DNA of 64,000 nucleotides from CAVUFH01 sp963740835 (lineage in GTDB: Bacteria; Actinomycetota; Acidimicrobiia; IMCC26256; PALSA-610): the NCBI GenBank assembly GCA_963740835.1, contig CAVUFH010000007.1, positions 62,001-126,000 on the forward strand, written 5' to 3'. Below, piece by piece: positions 54,001 through 62,299 of the stretch (position 1 is the first letter of the stretch; the number at the start of each line of letters is the position of its first letter). A program made the translations under genes and the position numbers. The notes under the pieces are model-generated. The model did not search any database. It saw only the letters and a program-made list of their open reading frames with translations, and was not told the origin of the DNA.

Positions 54001-54705
54001 ATCGATCAGTTCGTCGTCGCCGCCGAGGACAAGTGGGGCCAGCACAGCGGCCTTGTGCTCCTGCTCCCCCACGGCTGGGAAGGCCAAGGCCCGGAGCACT
54101 CCTCCGCGCGCCTCGAACGCTTCCTCGAGCTGTGCGCCGAGGACAACATCCGCGTCGTCTACCCGTCGACCGCGTCGCAGTACTTCCACGTGCTGCGCCG
54201 TCAGGTACACGATCCCGAGCGCAAGCCGCTCGTCGTGCTCACGCCGAAGCGCTATCTCCGCATGCCGGCAACGCAGTCCCCCGTCGATGAGCTGACGCAC
54301 GGCGGGTTCCGCCTCGTCATCTCCGACCCGAGCGATCCCGCCCCCGAGCACGTCCGCCGCCTCATCCTCTGCACCGGGAAGTTCGCGCACGAACTGCTCG
54401 CCAAGCGCGACGAAGCCAACGCGCCCGTGGCGGTCGCGCGCATCGAGCAGCTGTACCCCTGGCCCGAGCGCGAGATCGTCGAGCAGCTCCAGCGCTACCC
54501 CGACGCCGAGGTGATCTGGGCGCAAGAGGAGCCGGGCAACATGGGCGCGCGCTACTTCGCGCGCCGGCGCATCGAGGAGCTCGCCGGGGGCCGTCCGGTC
54601 GCGGTGGTCGCCCGGGCGGCGAGTCCGAGCCCCGCCACCGGGAGCTCGACGGTGCACGACGCCGAGCAGCAGAAGCTGCTCGAAGAAGCCATCACGGTCT
54701 CCTGA
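51097..54705 (+). CDS. kgd: Multifunctional 2-oxoglutarate metabolism enzyme (fused E2-like acyltransferase and E1 decarboxylase)
   Basis: 1202 residues from ATG 51097. The N-terminal segment FFEGYVP is followed by an Ala/Pro linker (about 55-87). The E2 catalytic domain (95-335) has His305 in TYDHRVIQG. From 360 onward is the thiamine-diphosphate E1 module (YRVRGHLIANLDPLG, GMSHRGRLNVLANVVGK, GDAAFAGQGVVAETLNL, NNQVGFTT). This matches the actinobacterial Kgd/OdhA architecture, without a lipoyl domain. It decarboxylates 2-oxoglutarate in the TCA cycle, with succinyl-CoA formed through a shared E2 system. FHA-protein control is known in relatives. The tandem RBS repeats upstream are unusual. 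Confidence 0.95.
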   Translation: MANEPGGSKTPASIQELGPNAGLIDEMYRLYQDNPQALAPGWREFFEGYVPRTQAPVAPVAPAPPAPAPAPAAPAAPAPAPAPAPIVLDGDQPEPLRGAAARIVSNMEASLQVPTATSVRSVPAKLLEVNRQILNNHLARTRGGKVSFTHLIGYAVLRALQSVPNMNSSFGVVDGKPAVVRHAHVNLGLAIDMQRDDGSRTLLVPNIKNADTLDFAAFHAAYEEIIRKARTNKLTVDDFTGTTVSITNPGTIGTEHSVPRLMSGQGVIVGVGSIAYPIEFEGADPQTLAEIGVSKVVTLTSTYDHRVIQGAESGEFLGFIHELLLGEHDFYTDLFASFGVPYEPARWGRDHKPVEGSIEAVEKALAVKGLINMYRVRGHLIANLDPLGLKEPRTHEELDPINWGLTIWDLDRDFPTGGVAGKRIMRLRDILGVLRDAYSRTIGVEYMHIQEPDEKAWIQRQVEGVHVDATADEKLEILASLNAAEAFERFLHTKYLGQKRFSLEGAETLVPMLQFLLDEAADAGMEEVAMGMSHRGRLNVLANVVGKSYGQIFREFEGELDPNVPQGSGDVKYHVGASGKHTAPSGKSLTLTLAANPSHLEAVDPVVEGMVRAKQDRAGDRDHEKVLSVLIHGDAAFAGQGVVAETLNLSELPGYDVGGTVHVVVNNQVGFTTPPDFGRSTVYATDIAKAVQAPIFHVNGDDPEAAVRVIRLAFAFRQEFKKDVVVDMICYRRYGHNEGDEPAFTQPRMYEVIGRRRSVRKLYTETLVNRGDLTLEQCELALEDFRSRLEDAFVETQAQEPAPVAWFEHEDVPAQPSVETGVTRERLNTILDALVTFPPDFTVHPKLERILKNRRTEFDANKVGWALAESLAFGSLLQEGTPVRVAGQDTRRGTFSQRHATLVDHETESEYTPLAHIPDAQAPFMIYDSVLSEFAALGFEYGYSVADRDSLVAWEAQFGDFMNGAQTIIDQFVVAAEDKWGQHSGLVLLLPHGWEGQGPEHSSARLERFLELCAEDNIRVVYPSTASQYFHVLRRQVHDPERKPLVVLTPKRYLRMPATQSPVDELTHGGFRLVISDPSDPAPEHVRRLILCTGKFAHELLAKRDEANAPVAVARIEQLYPWPEREIVEQLQRYPDAEVIWAQEEPGNMGARYFARRRIEELAGGRPVAVVARAASPSPATGSSTVHDAEQQKLLEEAITVS

Positions 54706-54715
54706 TCGCGGCGAC

Positions 54716-55475
54716 GTGAGATCGCGGGAGCTGATCGCCGGCATCTTCGGCGTTCTCGTCGTCGCGATCCGCGATCGGCGCGTTCGTCGCGCTGCGCTCG
54801 GACGGTGACAGCACACCGACCGAGGGTGCGAAGAGCGTCCCGCTCGCCGACCTCCGCCAACGCGACGCGCTCATCGCCATCTCGGACGACAACGCGGCTC
54901 AGGTGACGAAGATCCGCGACGCGCTCGACGCCAGCCCGAACGTCATCGCGTACACCCAGGTCCGACCCGGCGTTGCGAACGAGATCAACGCACCCGGTCT
55001 GACCGGCGGACCCGCGCAGTGCCAGGCGAGCGGGTTCATCGTCGACCTCGCGTCCTCGGTGGATCCGGAGGATTTCGCGAGCACGTTGCCCAAGGGCGCC
55101 GATGTTCTCGACTGGAAGACAGTGACGAGCGGTTCGAACTACGACCCGCAGACCTTCGACCGGCTTGTCGCGGGGCCCTACGTGCTCGTGCTGCTCGCGC
55201 CGGATGCCTCGGCGGAGCAGATCGCCACGATCAAGACCGCGCCGACCGTCGTCCACGCCCGCGAGCTGACCGACGACGAGTACCTCGGGACGTTCCCTAC
55301 CGCGCAACGCAACACCGTCCCCCGCCCGCTGCCGCGCGTGCTCGACCTGCAGCTGAAGGTCGGCGTCCCGGCCAACCCCGCGAGTGAGGCTTTCGCCCAC
55401 CTCCCCGGCGTCGCCGGCACCGTCGGCCGCGAGCTCAGCTGCGATGCGCTCGCGAACGGCACCCCAACCTCGTAG
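54716..55475 (+). CDS. Membrane-anchored extracytoplasmic protein (FtsX-ectodomain-like repeats), frameshifted near its start
   Basis: From GTG 54716 the first frame gives a membrane segment (LIAGIFGVLVVAI). The main frame resumes at IGAFVALRSDGDSTPTEG and continues for 235 residues to 55475. The shift lies near 54770 (253 codons + 1 base). Two similar modules, QVTKIRDALDASPNVIAYTQV and EQIATIKTAPTVVHARELTDDEY, recall the extracytoplasmic FtsX domain repeats seen in actinobacteria, but no FtsX permease helices follow. It lies 10 bp after kgd. The family relation is tentative. Confidence 0.45.
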
Positions 55476-56066
55476 CTACGTGCCGTAGGCGCGGAGGAAG
55501 GCGTTGACGACCTGCTCCGTATACGCGCGGTCGATCGGCATATGGCTGACGAGGTGCCGGTAGAAGAGCGGGCCCGCGAGAATGTCGGCCGCGACCTCGA
55601 GGTCGGCGTCGGCCCGCAGTTCGCCGCGTGCGATCGCGCGCTCGAACACCACCTTGGTGCCCGTACGGCGGTACTGGACGAACTCCTCGTGCACCGCGGC
55701 GAGCTCGGGGTTGCGCAAGCCGTCGGCGACCATCATGCGCACGTTGCAGCCGAGCGTCTGGTCCTGCGTGAGCTCGGCAAGCTGGTCGAGCAGCGCGTGG
55801 ATGTCGCCGAGCAGCGAACCGGTGTCGGGCGTCGGCTTGCGCTCCTCCGCGACCTGATACATCGCGGCGGTCACGAGGTCGAGCTTCGATTCGAACCGGC
55901 GGTAGATCGTCGCCTTGCTGACCCCGGCGCGCGCGGCAACGGCGTCGACGCTCATTCCTTCGAAACCGTTCTCGCCGTACTCCTCGAGCGCGGCGTCGAG
56001 GATCGCGCGGTCGCACTCGATGCTGCGCGGCCGGCCCGGTCGTCTTGCCTCGAGTGTGTCCTTCAC
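55476..56066 (-). CDS. TetR-family regulator of the adjacent MFS exporter
   Basis: 196 residues from GTG 56066, which overlaps the MFS stop (GTGA). The helix-turn-helix covers AILDAALEEYGENGFEGMSVDAVAARAGVSKATIYRRFESKLDL. The C-terminal domain resembles the TetR_C group that senses hydrophobic drugs. It is co-transcribed as the second gene after the exporter. A large dyad at 57773-57802, upstream of the operon, is the likely operator, giving autoregulated, inducible efflux. Confidence 0.88.
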   Translation of the reverse strand: MKDTLEARRPGRPRSIECDRAILDAALEEYGENGFEGMSVDAVAARAGVSKATIYRRFESKLDLVTAAMYQVAEERKPTPDTGSLLGDIHALLDQLAELTQDQTLGCNVRMMVADGLRNPELAAVHEEFVQYRRTGTKVVFERAIARGELRADADLEVAADILAGPLFYRHLVSHMPIDRAYTEQVVNAFLRAYGT

Positions 56067-57712
56067 GAGACCGTCTCGCTCTGGCGTGCGCCGTTCGTGT
56101 CCGCACCGGCCACAGGTGCCGGGATCGGTGCATTCTGCAGTTCGGAGTTTGGATCCTCCCGAGCCGGAAGCCAGCGGAACGCGATGAACGCACCCAGGAG
56201 TGCGGCGGCCGCACCGACGAGCACACCGCGGTGCATGCCGTACACGAACGCGTCCTTGGCCCCGCTGACGAGCTGGTTGGCAACCGTCGCCGGCGTTCGG
56301 GGATCGGCCGCGACCGCGAGCGCCTGACCGAGTCCTTGCTTGGCGACCTCGACCGGTTGGCCGGTGACGCCGGCATCCGTGAACGCGGCCGCGACGTGCG
56401 AGCCATACAACGAGGACATGACGCTCCCGATGATCGCGACACCGAAGGCACCGCCGATCTGACGGGTCGTGTCGTTCATCGCCGAGCCGACGCCCGCCTT
56501 GGCGCGAGGGAGCGAACCCATGATCGATTCGGTCGCGGGCGCCATCGTCAGACCCATGCCGGTCGCCATGATCACCATGCGCCACGCGATGTCGCCCCAG
56601 TACGAGATGTTCTCGGACGGAACGGTGGCGAACAGCGCCAGCCCGACGCCCGTGATCGCCAACCCACTGCCGACCACGAGCTTGGTACCGAGCCGCTCGA
56701 CGATGCGCGCACTGCTCGGCGCGACCACGAGCATCGTCAAGGCCAACGGGAGCAACGCGACACCAGCCTTCAGCGCCGAGAAGCCCATGACGAACTGCAA
56801 GTACTGGGTGAGCAGGAAGATCGATCCGAACATCGCGAAGAACAGCAGCATGATGCCGAGGCTCGCCGCGGTGAACCGCGGGTTCTTGAAGAACGACGTG
56901 TCCAGCATCGGGCTCTTGTAATACGACTCCCAGATCGCGAACGCGCCGAGCGCGATGATCGAGAAGCCGAACGCCAGGAGGATGTTCGGCGACGTCCAAC
57001 CGCTGTCGGGCGCCTGGATGAAGCCGTACACGAGCGCCATCAGCCCGACGATCGAGAGCACCGCACCGATGGGATCGAGCGCAGGCTTCGACGGGTCCTT
57101 CGAGGTCGGGATGACGAACACGCTCGCGCTGAGGGCGACCACGACGATCGGCAGGTTCACGAGGAAGATCGAGCCCCAGTAGAAGTGCTCGATCAGGAAC
57201 CCGCCGCTTATCGGTCCGAGCGCAGTGGCGACACCTGCGATCGCGGCCCACAGGCCGATGGCGCGGCCGCGCTCCTCGGGCGGGAACGTGTTGGTGATGA
57301 TCGACAACGTCGCCGGCATGATGAACGCGCCGCCGATACCCATGAACGCGCGGGTGAGGATCAACTGGTTCGGCGTGTTCACGAGTGCGCTCGCGAGCGA
57401 ACCGATACCGAAGATCGTCAAGCCGAGTTGCAGCGCGCCCCGCCGTCCGAAGCGGTCACCCAAACTGCCCGCCGTGAGCAGCAGGCCCGCGAACACGAGC
57501 GTGTACGAGTCGACCATCCACTGCAGCTGGCTGTTGCTCGCGTCGAGATCGCGCACGAGCGTCGGGATCGCGACGTTCAGGATCGAGTTGTCGACGATGA
57601 TGATCAACAGCGCGAGGCACAGGACGCCGAGGGTCCACCAGCGCTGGTGGAAGGCTTTGCTCGTGCGGTCGAACGGGAGCAGGGCGGGGGCGGCGGGCGC
57701 GGCGGTGCTCAT
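56063..57712 (-). CDS. MFS multidrug exporter, DHA2 (14-helix) type
   Basis: 549 residues from ATG 57712, with GAGG 8 nt upstream. The helix-1 motif LLIIIVDNSILNVAIPTLVRDL and the loop GSLGDRFGRRGALQLG (motif A) are diagnostic. Fourteen hydrophobic segments are counted approximately. Motif C-like GPISGGFLIEHFYWGSIFLVNLP is present. It should export hydrophobic drugs or metabolites by proton antiport. It is coupled to the downstream TetR gene. Confidence 0.9.
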   Translation of the reverse strand: MSTAAPAAPALLPFDRTSKAFHQRWWTLGVLCLALLIIIVDNSILNVAIPTLVRDLDASNSQLQWMVDSYTLVFAGLLLTAGSLGDRFGRRGALQLGLTIFGIGSLASALVNTPNQLILTRAFMGIGGAFIMPATLSIITNTFPPEERGRAIGLWAAIAGVATALGPISGGFLIEHFYWGSIFLVNLPIVVVALSASVFVIPTSKDPSKPALDPIGAVLSIVGLMALVYGFIQAPDSGWTSPNILLAFGFSIIALGAFAIWESYYKSPMLDTSFFKNPRFTAASLGIMLLFFAMFGSIFLLTQYLQFVMGFSALKAGVALLPLALTMLVVAPSSARIVERLGTKLVVGSGLAITGVGLALFATVPSENISYWGDIAWRMVIMATGMGLTMAPATESIMGSLPRAKAGVGSAMNDTTRQIGGAFGVAIIGSVMSSLYGSHVAAAFTDAGVTGQPVEVAKQGLGQALAVAADPRTPATVANQLVSGAKDAFVYGMHRGVLVGAAAALLGAFIAFRWLPAREDPNSELQNAPIPAPVAGADTNGARQSETVS

Positions 57713-57772
57713 GGGCGAGACCTCACGGGCTGACGGGAAAAAGGGTGGCGGGACCGAACAACGAGCGAAGCG

Positions 57773-57802
57773 GTTTCGATACGGCACCGTTTCGTATCGA
57801 AC
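57773..57802. promoter_or_regulatory. Operator dyad upstream of the MFS/TetR operon
   Basis: GTTTCGATACG (57773-57783) faces CGTATCGAAC (57793-57802) across 9 bp, one base short of a perfect inverted repeat. A further TTTCGAAACG palindromic stretch lies at about 57819-57828. It sits 61 bp before the MFS start, where a TetR dimer would block the promoter. Confidence 0.6.
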
Positions 57803-57853
57803 AGGTTACGACCGCGACTTTCGAAACGCAACGGTTTTGTTATGTGACAGGCG

Positions 57854-58126
57854 TCACCGTGGGGCGCGCAGCCGGCGGAGCCCGATCCACCCGGCTGCGA
57901 GGCCGAACGCGATCGAGATCGCCGCGAGGATCCCGTGCACGACCTTGAAGCCCGTGCTCTCGTCCTGGCCCGCCATGATGAAGATGCGGGTGATCCAGAC
58001 GTACAAGGTCCAGGCGCACACGGCGATCAGCACCCAGGCCGCCCGCCGGCTCAGGAAGCGCCGGTCCGGCTGATCACCCCCGCCTGCGCTCGACGGGATC
58101 GGTCCTTCACGGACGTTCGCGCTCAT
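57854..58126 (-). CDS. Small two-helix membrane protein (SCO4848-like)
   Basis: 90 residues from ATG 58126. A polar N-terminus is followed by LSRRAAWVLIAVCAWTLYVWITRIF and VVHGILAAISIAFGLAAGWIGLRRLR. This pattern resembles the SCO4848 family of small actinobacterial membrane proteins; function unknown. TACCGT ends 6 nt before the ATG, so it has its own leaderless promoter and is not necessarily co-transcribed with dapA, whose stop lies 12 bp upstream. Confidence 0.6.
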   Translation of the reverse strand: MSANVREGPIPSSAGGGDQPDRRFLSRRAAWVLIAVCAWTLYVWITRIFIMAGQDESTGFKVVHGILAAISIAFGLAAGWIGLRRLRAPR

Positions 58127-58138
58127 GTGTGCACGGTA

Positions 58139-59039
58139 CTAACGCGAAGCGCGTTCGATCGCTTCGAGGGCCCGCTCGATCGCGTCCGCGGAGGCATTCG
58201 TCATCGGGAGCCGGAGATCCGGCGTGGCGATTCGACCCTGCGCGTGCAGGACACCCTTGAAGACCGCCGGATTGGGCTCGGCGAACCCGGCCCGGACGAC
58301 CGGGAGCAGTGCTTCGGCATGGGCGCGCCCGTCTTCGAGCTTGCCCGCGAGCCCGCACTCGATCATGGCCACGACGCGGTCGGTGCAGAAGTGCGCGGAC
58401 GCGGCGATGGCGCCCTGCCCGCCCATGCATGCGATCGGGAACAGCACCGGGTCCTCGCCGCCGAGCACCGAGAAACCGGCTGGTGCTTCGGCGAGCAATT
58501 GCAGCGTGTCCGCGTCGAGCGCGCCGACAGCTTGTTTCACGCCCGCGATGTTCGGATACGCGGCGAGTTCGAGAAGGCTCGACGCGCTCAGCCCGCGACC
58601 GGTGCGGTAGGGGATGTTGTAGAGCACGATCGGGAGCTCGCTCGCGTCGGCGACCGCCTTCATGTGCGCGATGACACCCGCTTCGGACGGCCGCACGTAG
58701 TACGGGACGACGACGAGCACGCCGATCACCGCGTCGGTACCCGCGACTGCACGCGACGCGCTCGATGCTCGCCCGCGTGTTGTTGGTGCCGGTGCCGACG
58801 ATCAACGGCGCGTGCGCGGCCGCGCACGCGCGCGAGCACGCGTCGATGACCGCGCGCTTCTCGTGTTCGTCGAGCGCGCTCGCCTCGCCCGTCGTACCGA
58901 GGGCGACGATTCCCTTCGCGCCGGCACCGAGGTACTCGTGGCAGAGTCGCTCGATCGCGGCGACGTCAACGGCACCCTCGGCATCGAACGGCGTGATCAA
59001 CGGAACCCAGACACCACGCAGATCGAGGTCGCTCGTCAT
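58139..59039 (-). CDS. dapA: 4-hydroxy-tetrahydrodipicolinate synthase, interrupted by a +1 frameshift
   Basis: From ATG 59039, GVWVPLITPFDAEGAVD, GTTGEASALDEHEK and APLIVGTGTNNTRASI are canonical DapA. The second frame continues with SRAVAGTDAVIGVLVVVPYYVRPS, YNIPYRTGRGL and the Schiff-base lysine in NIAGVKQAVG. The break maps to ATCGAGC, with CTCGAT at 58761-58766 on the plus strand; the interval is 300 codons plus one base. The enzyme condenses pyruvate and aspartate semialdehyde for lysine and diaminopimelate. TAGCAT ends 6 nt before the ATG (leaderless). Confidence 0.85.
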
Positions 59040-59079
59040 ACGAAAATGCTACAGGCCGGTCCACTAATCTGCGCCGCTT

Positions 59080-59853
59080 ATGTCCCCGGTGGTGCAGTTC
59101 ATCGGCGCGCTGCTCGTCGGGTTTCTCACCGGGATCCTCTCCGGCATGTTCGGCGTCGGCGGCGCGGTGATCTCCACGCCCGCGGTCCGCGCGCTCGGCG
59201 CAACACCGCTCGAAGCGGTCGGCTCGACCCTGCCGTCGATCCTCCCGTCTTCGATCTCCGGAACCCTGCGGTACATGCGCGAAGGCCTCGTGCGCTGGCG
59301 CGTCGTGCTGTGGACCTGCGTGTTCGGCGTGCCCGCGTCCGTCTGCGGCGCGTTGCTCTCGGATGTCGTCCCGGGCGGCGGTCACGTGCTGATGCTCGCG
59401 ACCGCCGCATTGGTCGGATTCACGGCCTATCGCACCGCGTTCCCGAACACCCAGGTCGAGTTCGCCGGCGAAGAGCACGTCGAGCTGTGGCGACTCGCGA
59501 TCATCGGGATCGGCGCGGGCGGTTTGTCGGGGCTCCTCGGGGTCGGGGGCGGCATCTTGATGGTCCCCGCGTTCTCCGCGTGGCTCGGCATCCCGTTGAA
59601 GGAGACGGTCGCGACCTCGCTCGCGTGTGTCGGCGTGTTCGCGATCCCCGGCACCATCACGCATGCACTGCTCGGTCACATCGACTGGGCGTTCGCGATC
59701 CCGTTGTGCATCGGTGTCATCCCCGGCGCGCGCATCGGCGCGAACCTCACGATCGCCGCCAGCGACCGCTCGCTGCGGATCTCCGTCGGCGCGGTGCTCG
59801 GCATCGTCGGCACGATCTACGCGATCGGCGAAATCCTCGCGCTGATGCACTGA
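59080..59853 (+). CDS. TSUP/TauE-SafE family permease
   Basis: 257 residues from ATG 59080. It has about eight membrane helices in two homologous halves, each containing the family's glycine motif (LSGMFGVGGAVISTPAV and LSGLLGVGGGILMVPAF). These transporters move sulfite, sulfonates or other organic anions; the direction and substrate are not predictable here. TAATCT lies 9 nt before the ATG, so the leader is at most a few bases. It is divergent from dapA. Confidence 0.87.
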   Translation: MSPVVQFIGALLVGFLTGILSGMFGVGGAVISTPAVRALGATPLEAVGSTLPSILPSSISGTLRYMREGLVRWRVVLWTCVFGVPASVCGALLSDVVPGGGHVLMLATAALVGFTAYRTAFPNTQVEFAGEEHVELWRLAIIGIGAGGLSGLLGVGGGILMVPAFSAWLGIPLKETVATSLACVGVFAIPGTITHALLGHIDWAFAIPLCIGVIPGARIGANLTIAASDRSLRISVGAVLGIVGTIYAIGEILALMH

Positions 59854-59867
59854 CCCGTGTCGTCCCA

Positions 59868-60560
59868 TCACCCGGCCAGCTCGCGGGCGCGCGTGAAGAC
59901 CGCGTCCAGCATGGGCGGCGTGAGCCGGCCGGTGAAGGTGTTCTGCTGGCTCGGATGGAACGCACCGACGATCGTGACCCGGCCGCACGGCACCTCGAGC
60001 CCGTGTGCGAACCGCGGGCGACGCGCGGGCAGCTCGCAGTCTGACCCCCGCAGCGCGGCCCACACCGCCTCGTAGCCGAACGCGCCGAGCGCGACGATGA
60101 CCCGGACACGTTCGAGCAGTTCGAGCTCGCGCACGAGGTAGGGGCGGCACTCGTCGCGCTCGGCCGGCGTCGGCTTGTTCGCCGGCGGCGCGCAACGCAC
60201 CGCCGCGGTGATGTACATGTCCTGCAACCGGAGTTCGTCGTCGCGGTGCTCTGACGTCGCCTGGTTCGCGAACCCGGTGCGATGGAGCGACCCGAAGAGG
60301 AAGTCGCCGGACCGATCGCCGGTGAAGATGCGGCCGGTGCGATTGCCGCCGTGGGCCGCCGGCGCGAGCCCGACGACGAGCACGTGGGCCTGCGGGTCGC
60401 CGAATCCCGGAACCGGGCGGCCCCAATACGACTGGTCGCGAAACGCCGCCCGCTTCTCGTGCGCGACGCGCTCCCGCCATGCGACCAGCCGCGGGCAGGC
60501 CCGACAGCCGGCGACTTCGAGGGACAGCGCGGCCAGATCGGTCGCCGCGGGCACAGGCAT
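59868..60560 (-). CDS. Uracil-DNA glycosylase, family 5 (UdgB)
   Basis: 230 residues from ATG 60560. The cysteines CRACPRL at the N-terminus, with Cys in ITAAVRCAPPANK and a later DEC, form the 4Fe-4S cluster of family 4/5 UDGs. Motif A is VGLAPAAHGGNRTGRIFTGDRSG. Its Ala after GLAP, where family 4 has an acidic residue, points to UDGb. Motif B is HPSQQNTFTGRLT. It excises uracil, and probably hypoxanthine or thymine mispairs, from DNA, which is relevant for a GC-rich genome prone to deamination. Confidence 0.88.
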   Translation of the reverse strand: MPVPAATDLAALSLEVAGCRACPRLVAWRERVAHEKRAAFRDQSYWGRPVPGFGDPQAHVLVVGLAPAAHGGNRTGRIFTGDRSGDFLFGSLHRTGFANQATSEHRDDELRLQDMYITAAVRCAPPANKPTPAERDECRPYLVRELELLERVRVIVALGAFGYEAVWAALRGSDCELPARRPRFAHGLEVPCGRVTIVGAFHPSQQNTFTGRLTPPMLDAVFTRARELAG

Positions 60561-60592
60561 CGCCGGATCGTACGGGTACCCTGCGACCTCCG

Positions 60593-61507
60593 ATGCGGGT
60601 GCTCTTGCTGGTCAACTCCACGGCATCCTCGGTCACGGCCCGCACGCGCGTCGTGATCCGCAAGATGCTCGCGGATCAACACGAAGTCGAGGTCGCCGAG
60701 ACCTCGCGACGCGGGCACGCCACCCGGCTCGCGCGCGCGGCGGCCAACGACGACTTCGACGTCGTCGCGGTGCTCGCCGGCGACGGCACGCTCAACGAAG
60801 CGGCCGACGGCCTGGCGGGAACCGACACCGCGCTCGCTCCGCTTCCGGGTGGATCGACAAACGTCTACGCGCGCACGCTCGGTGTCCCGCTTGATCCGGT
60901 CGCGGCGACGAGCACCCTGCTGTCGTCGTTGCACCGGCGGGCGTTCACGCGACTCGGGCTGGGCCGGGTGAACAGCCGGCGCTTTCTGTTCAACACCGGG
61001 CTCGGCTTCGATGCCGCGGTGATCCGCCGGGTCGAGCGGTACGGCGAGCTGAAGCGGTACGCGTCCCACCCGTTGCATGTGCTCGCCGCGTTCGAGACGT
61101 GGTTCCGCCACTTCGACCACAGCAAGCCCCGCTTCGACATCACACTCGAGAACGGCGAACGGGTGGAAGGCGTCTACTTCGCGATCGTTTCGAAAACCGC
61201 GCCGTACACCTATCTCGGGCCCCGACCCCTCATCGTCACGCCCGACGCCGGCTTGCACACCGCGCTCGCCCTCACGGCGTTCCGATCCTTCAAGGTCAGC
61301 ACGCTGCTCCGAGGCGCGGCATCGGCGATGGGATCGGGCAAGTACTTGCAGCGCACGCCCGGCATCGTGCAGCGGCACGACCTGCGCCAACTGCGCGTCG
61401 AAGGACGCGGCCCGTTCCCGTACCAAGCGGACGGCGACGACCTCGGGGACGTCCAGAACCTCGACATCGACTACGAGGACGACACGCTCACCATCGTCCT
61501 GCCCTGA
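60593..61507 (+). CDS. Diacylglycerol/lipid kinase family protein
   Basis: 304 residues from ATG 60593. The DAGK catalytic domain shows VVAVLAGDGTLNEAADGLAG (GGDGT-type nucleotide loop with Ala in first place), LPGGSTNVYARTLGVP and FNTGLGFDAAVIRRVE. It phosphorylates diacylglycerol or a related lipid at the membrane surface. The second, beta-sandwich domain is complete. The GDPD phosphodiesterase gene converges on it with a 20-bp gap. TACCCT lies 10 nt upstream of the ATG. Confidence 0.87.
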   Translation: MRVLLLVNSTASSVTARTRVVIRKMLADQHEVEVAETSRRGHATRLARAAANDDFDVVAVLAGDGTLNEAADGLAGTDTALAPLPGGSTNVYARTLGVPLDPVAATSTLLSSLHRRAFTRLGLGRVNSRRFLFNTGLGFDAAVIRRVERYGELKRYASHPLHVLAAFETWFRHFDHSKPRFDITLENGERVEGVYFAIVSKTAPYTYLGPRPLIVTPDAGLHTALALTAFRSFKVSTLLRGAASAMGSGKYLQRTPGIVQRHDLRQLRVEGRGPFPYQADGDDLGDVQNLDIDYEDDTLTIVLP

Positions 61508-61527
61508 CGGGGCCCGATCGGGGTGCT

Positions 61528-62226
61528 CTAGGCGAGCGCCGCCAGCGCGAGGTCCGGCACGTCGGTGATGATCGCATCGACGCCGGCCGCGGCGAGCACC
61601 TCGATCTCCTCGGGATCGTCGACGGTCCAGACGTCGACGTGCAAGTCGTTGGCGCGGGCGTGGGCCAGCGCGGCCTCCGGCGCCGCGAGCACCGCGGCCC
61701 GGTCGGGGTGCAGCCACTGGTGCCCGTGGCTGCGGGCGACAGCCGCTGCGGTCTCGAGGTCGGAGCCGTGTACGAGAAACGCGGTCGGCAGCTCGGGCGC
61801 GTACGCCCGCACCGCGTCGACGGTCGCGAGGTCGAAAGAGGAGAACACGACATCGAGGTCGCGTGCGCGCACGAGGTCGACGGCGGCGCGGGCCACTGCG
61901 TTCCCGGGGTCGGCGTCCGGCTCCCAGCGCGAGCACTTGACCTCGACGTTCACCAGCCAGCCCCCACACGCATCGAGCGCTTCGGCGAGCGTCGGCAGCC
62001 AGGGCTGCGCGGCTCGGATCTCGGCGAACGGTTGCTCGACCAGCAGGCCGAGCCCCTCGACCGCGGCATCGTGGTGGACGATCAGGACGCCGTCGCTGGT
62101 GCGGCGCACGTCGAGCTCGACCCCGTCGGCACCCAAGTCGCGCGCCCGCACGAAGGCATCGACGGTGTTCTCCCGGGCGAGGCGGTTGGCGCCCCGATGG
62201 GCCAGTACGAGCGGTCGCGACGGCAT
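61528..62226 (-). CDS. Glycerophosphodiester phosphodiesterase
   Basis: 232 residues from ATG 62226. The GDPD TIM-barrel motifs are LAHRGANRLARENTVDAF, GADGVELDVRRTSDGVLIVHHD, NVEVKC and VDVWTVDDPEE. The catalytic pair His-Arg and the metal ligands Glu/Asp are all present. It releases sn-glycerol-3-phosphate from glycerophosphodiesters. No signal peptide is seen, so it is cytoplasmic. TAACCT ends 7 nt before the ATG (leaderless), and the upstream dyad 62247-62275 overlaps its -35 region. Confidence 0.92.
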   Translation of the reverse strand: MPSRPLVLAHRGANRLARENTVDAFVRARDLGADGVELDVRRTSDGVLIVHHDAAVEGLGLLVEQPFAEIRAAQPWLPTLAEALDACGGWLVNVEVKCSRWEPDADPGNAVARAAVDLVRARDLDVVFSSFDLATVDAVRAYAPELPTAFLVHGSDLETAAAVARSHGHQWLHPDRAAVLAAPEAALAHARANDLHVDVWTVDDPEEIEVLAAAGVDAIITDVPDLALAALA

Positions 62227-62246
62227 GCAGTGCAGGTTACGATGAT

Positions 62247-62297
62247 CCAAAAGAGGCAACGTGTTCCACTTTTGGTGGTGAATGTCCTGGTCAGGAC
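62247..62297. promoter_or_regulatory. Inverted repeats in the GDPD-whiB1 intergenic region
   Basis: CCAAAAG (62247-62253) faces CTTTTGG (62269-62275), a perfect 7+15+7 dyad. GTCCTG/CAGGAC (62284-62297) forms a second 6+2+6 dyad. They lie next to the presumed promoter elements of both divergent genes. The cognate regulators are unknown. Confidence 0.45.
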
Positions 62298-62299
62298 GC

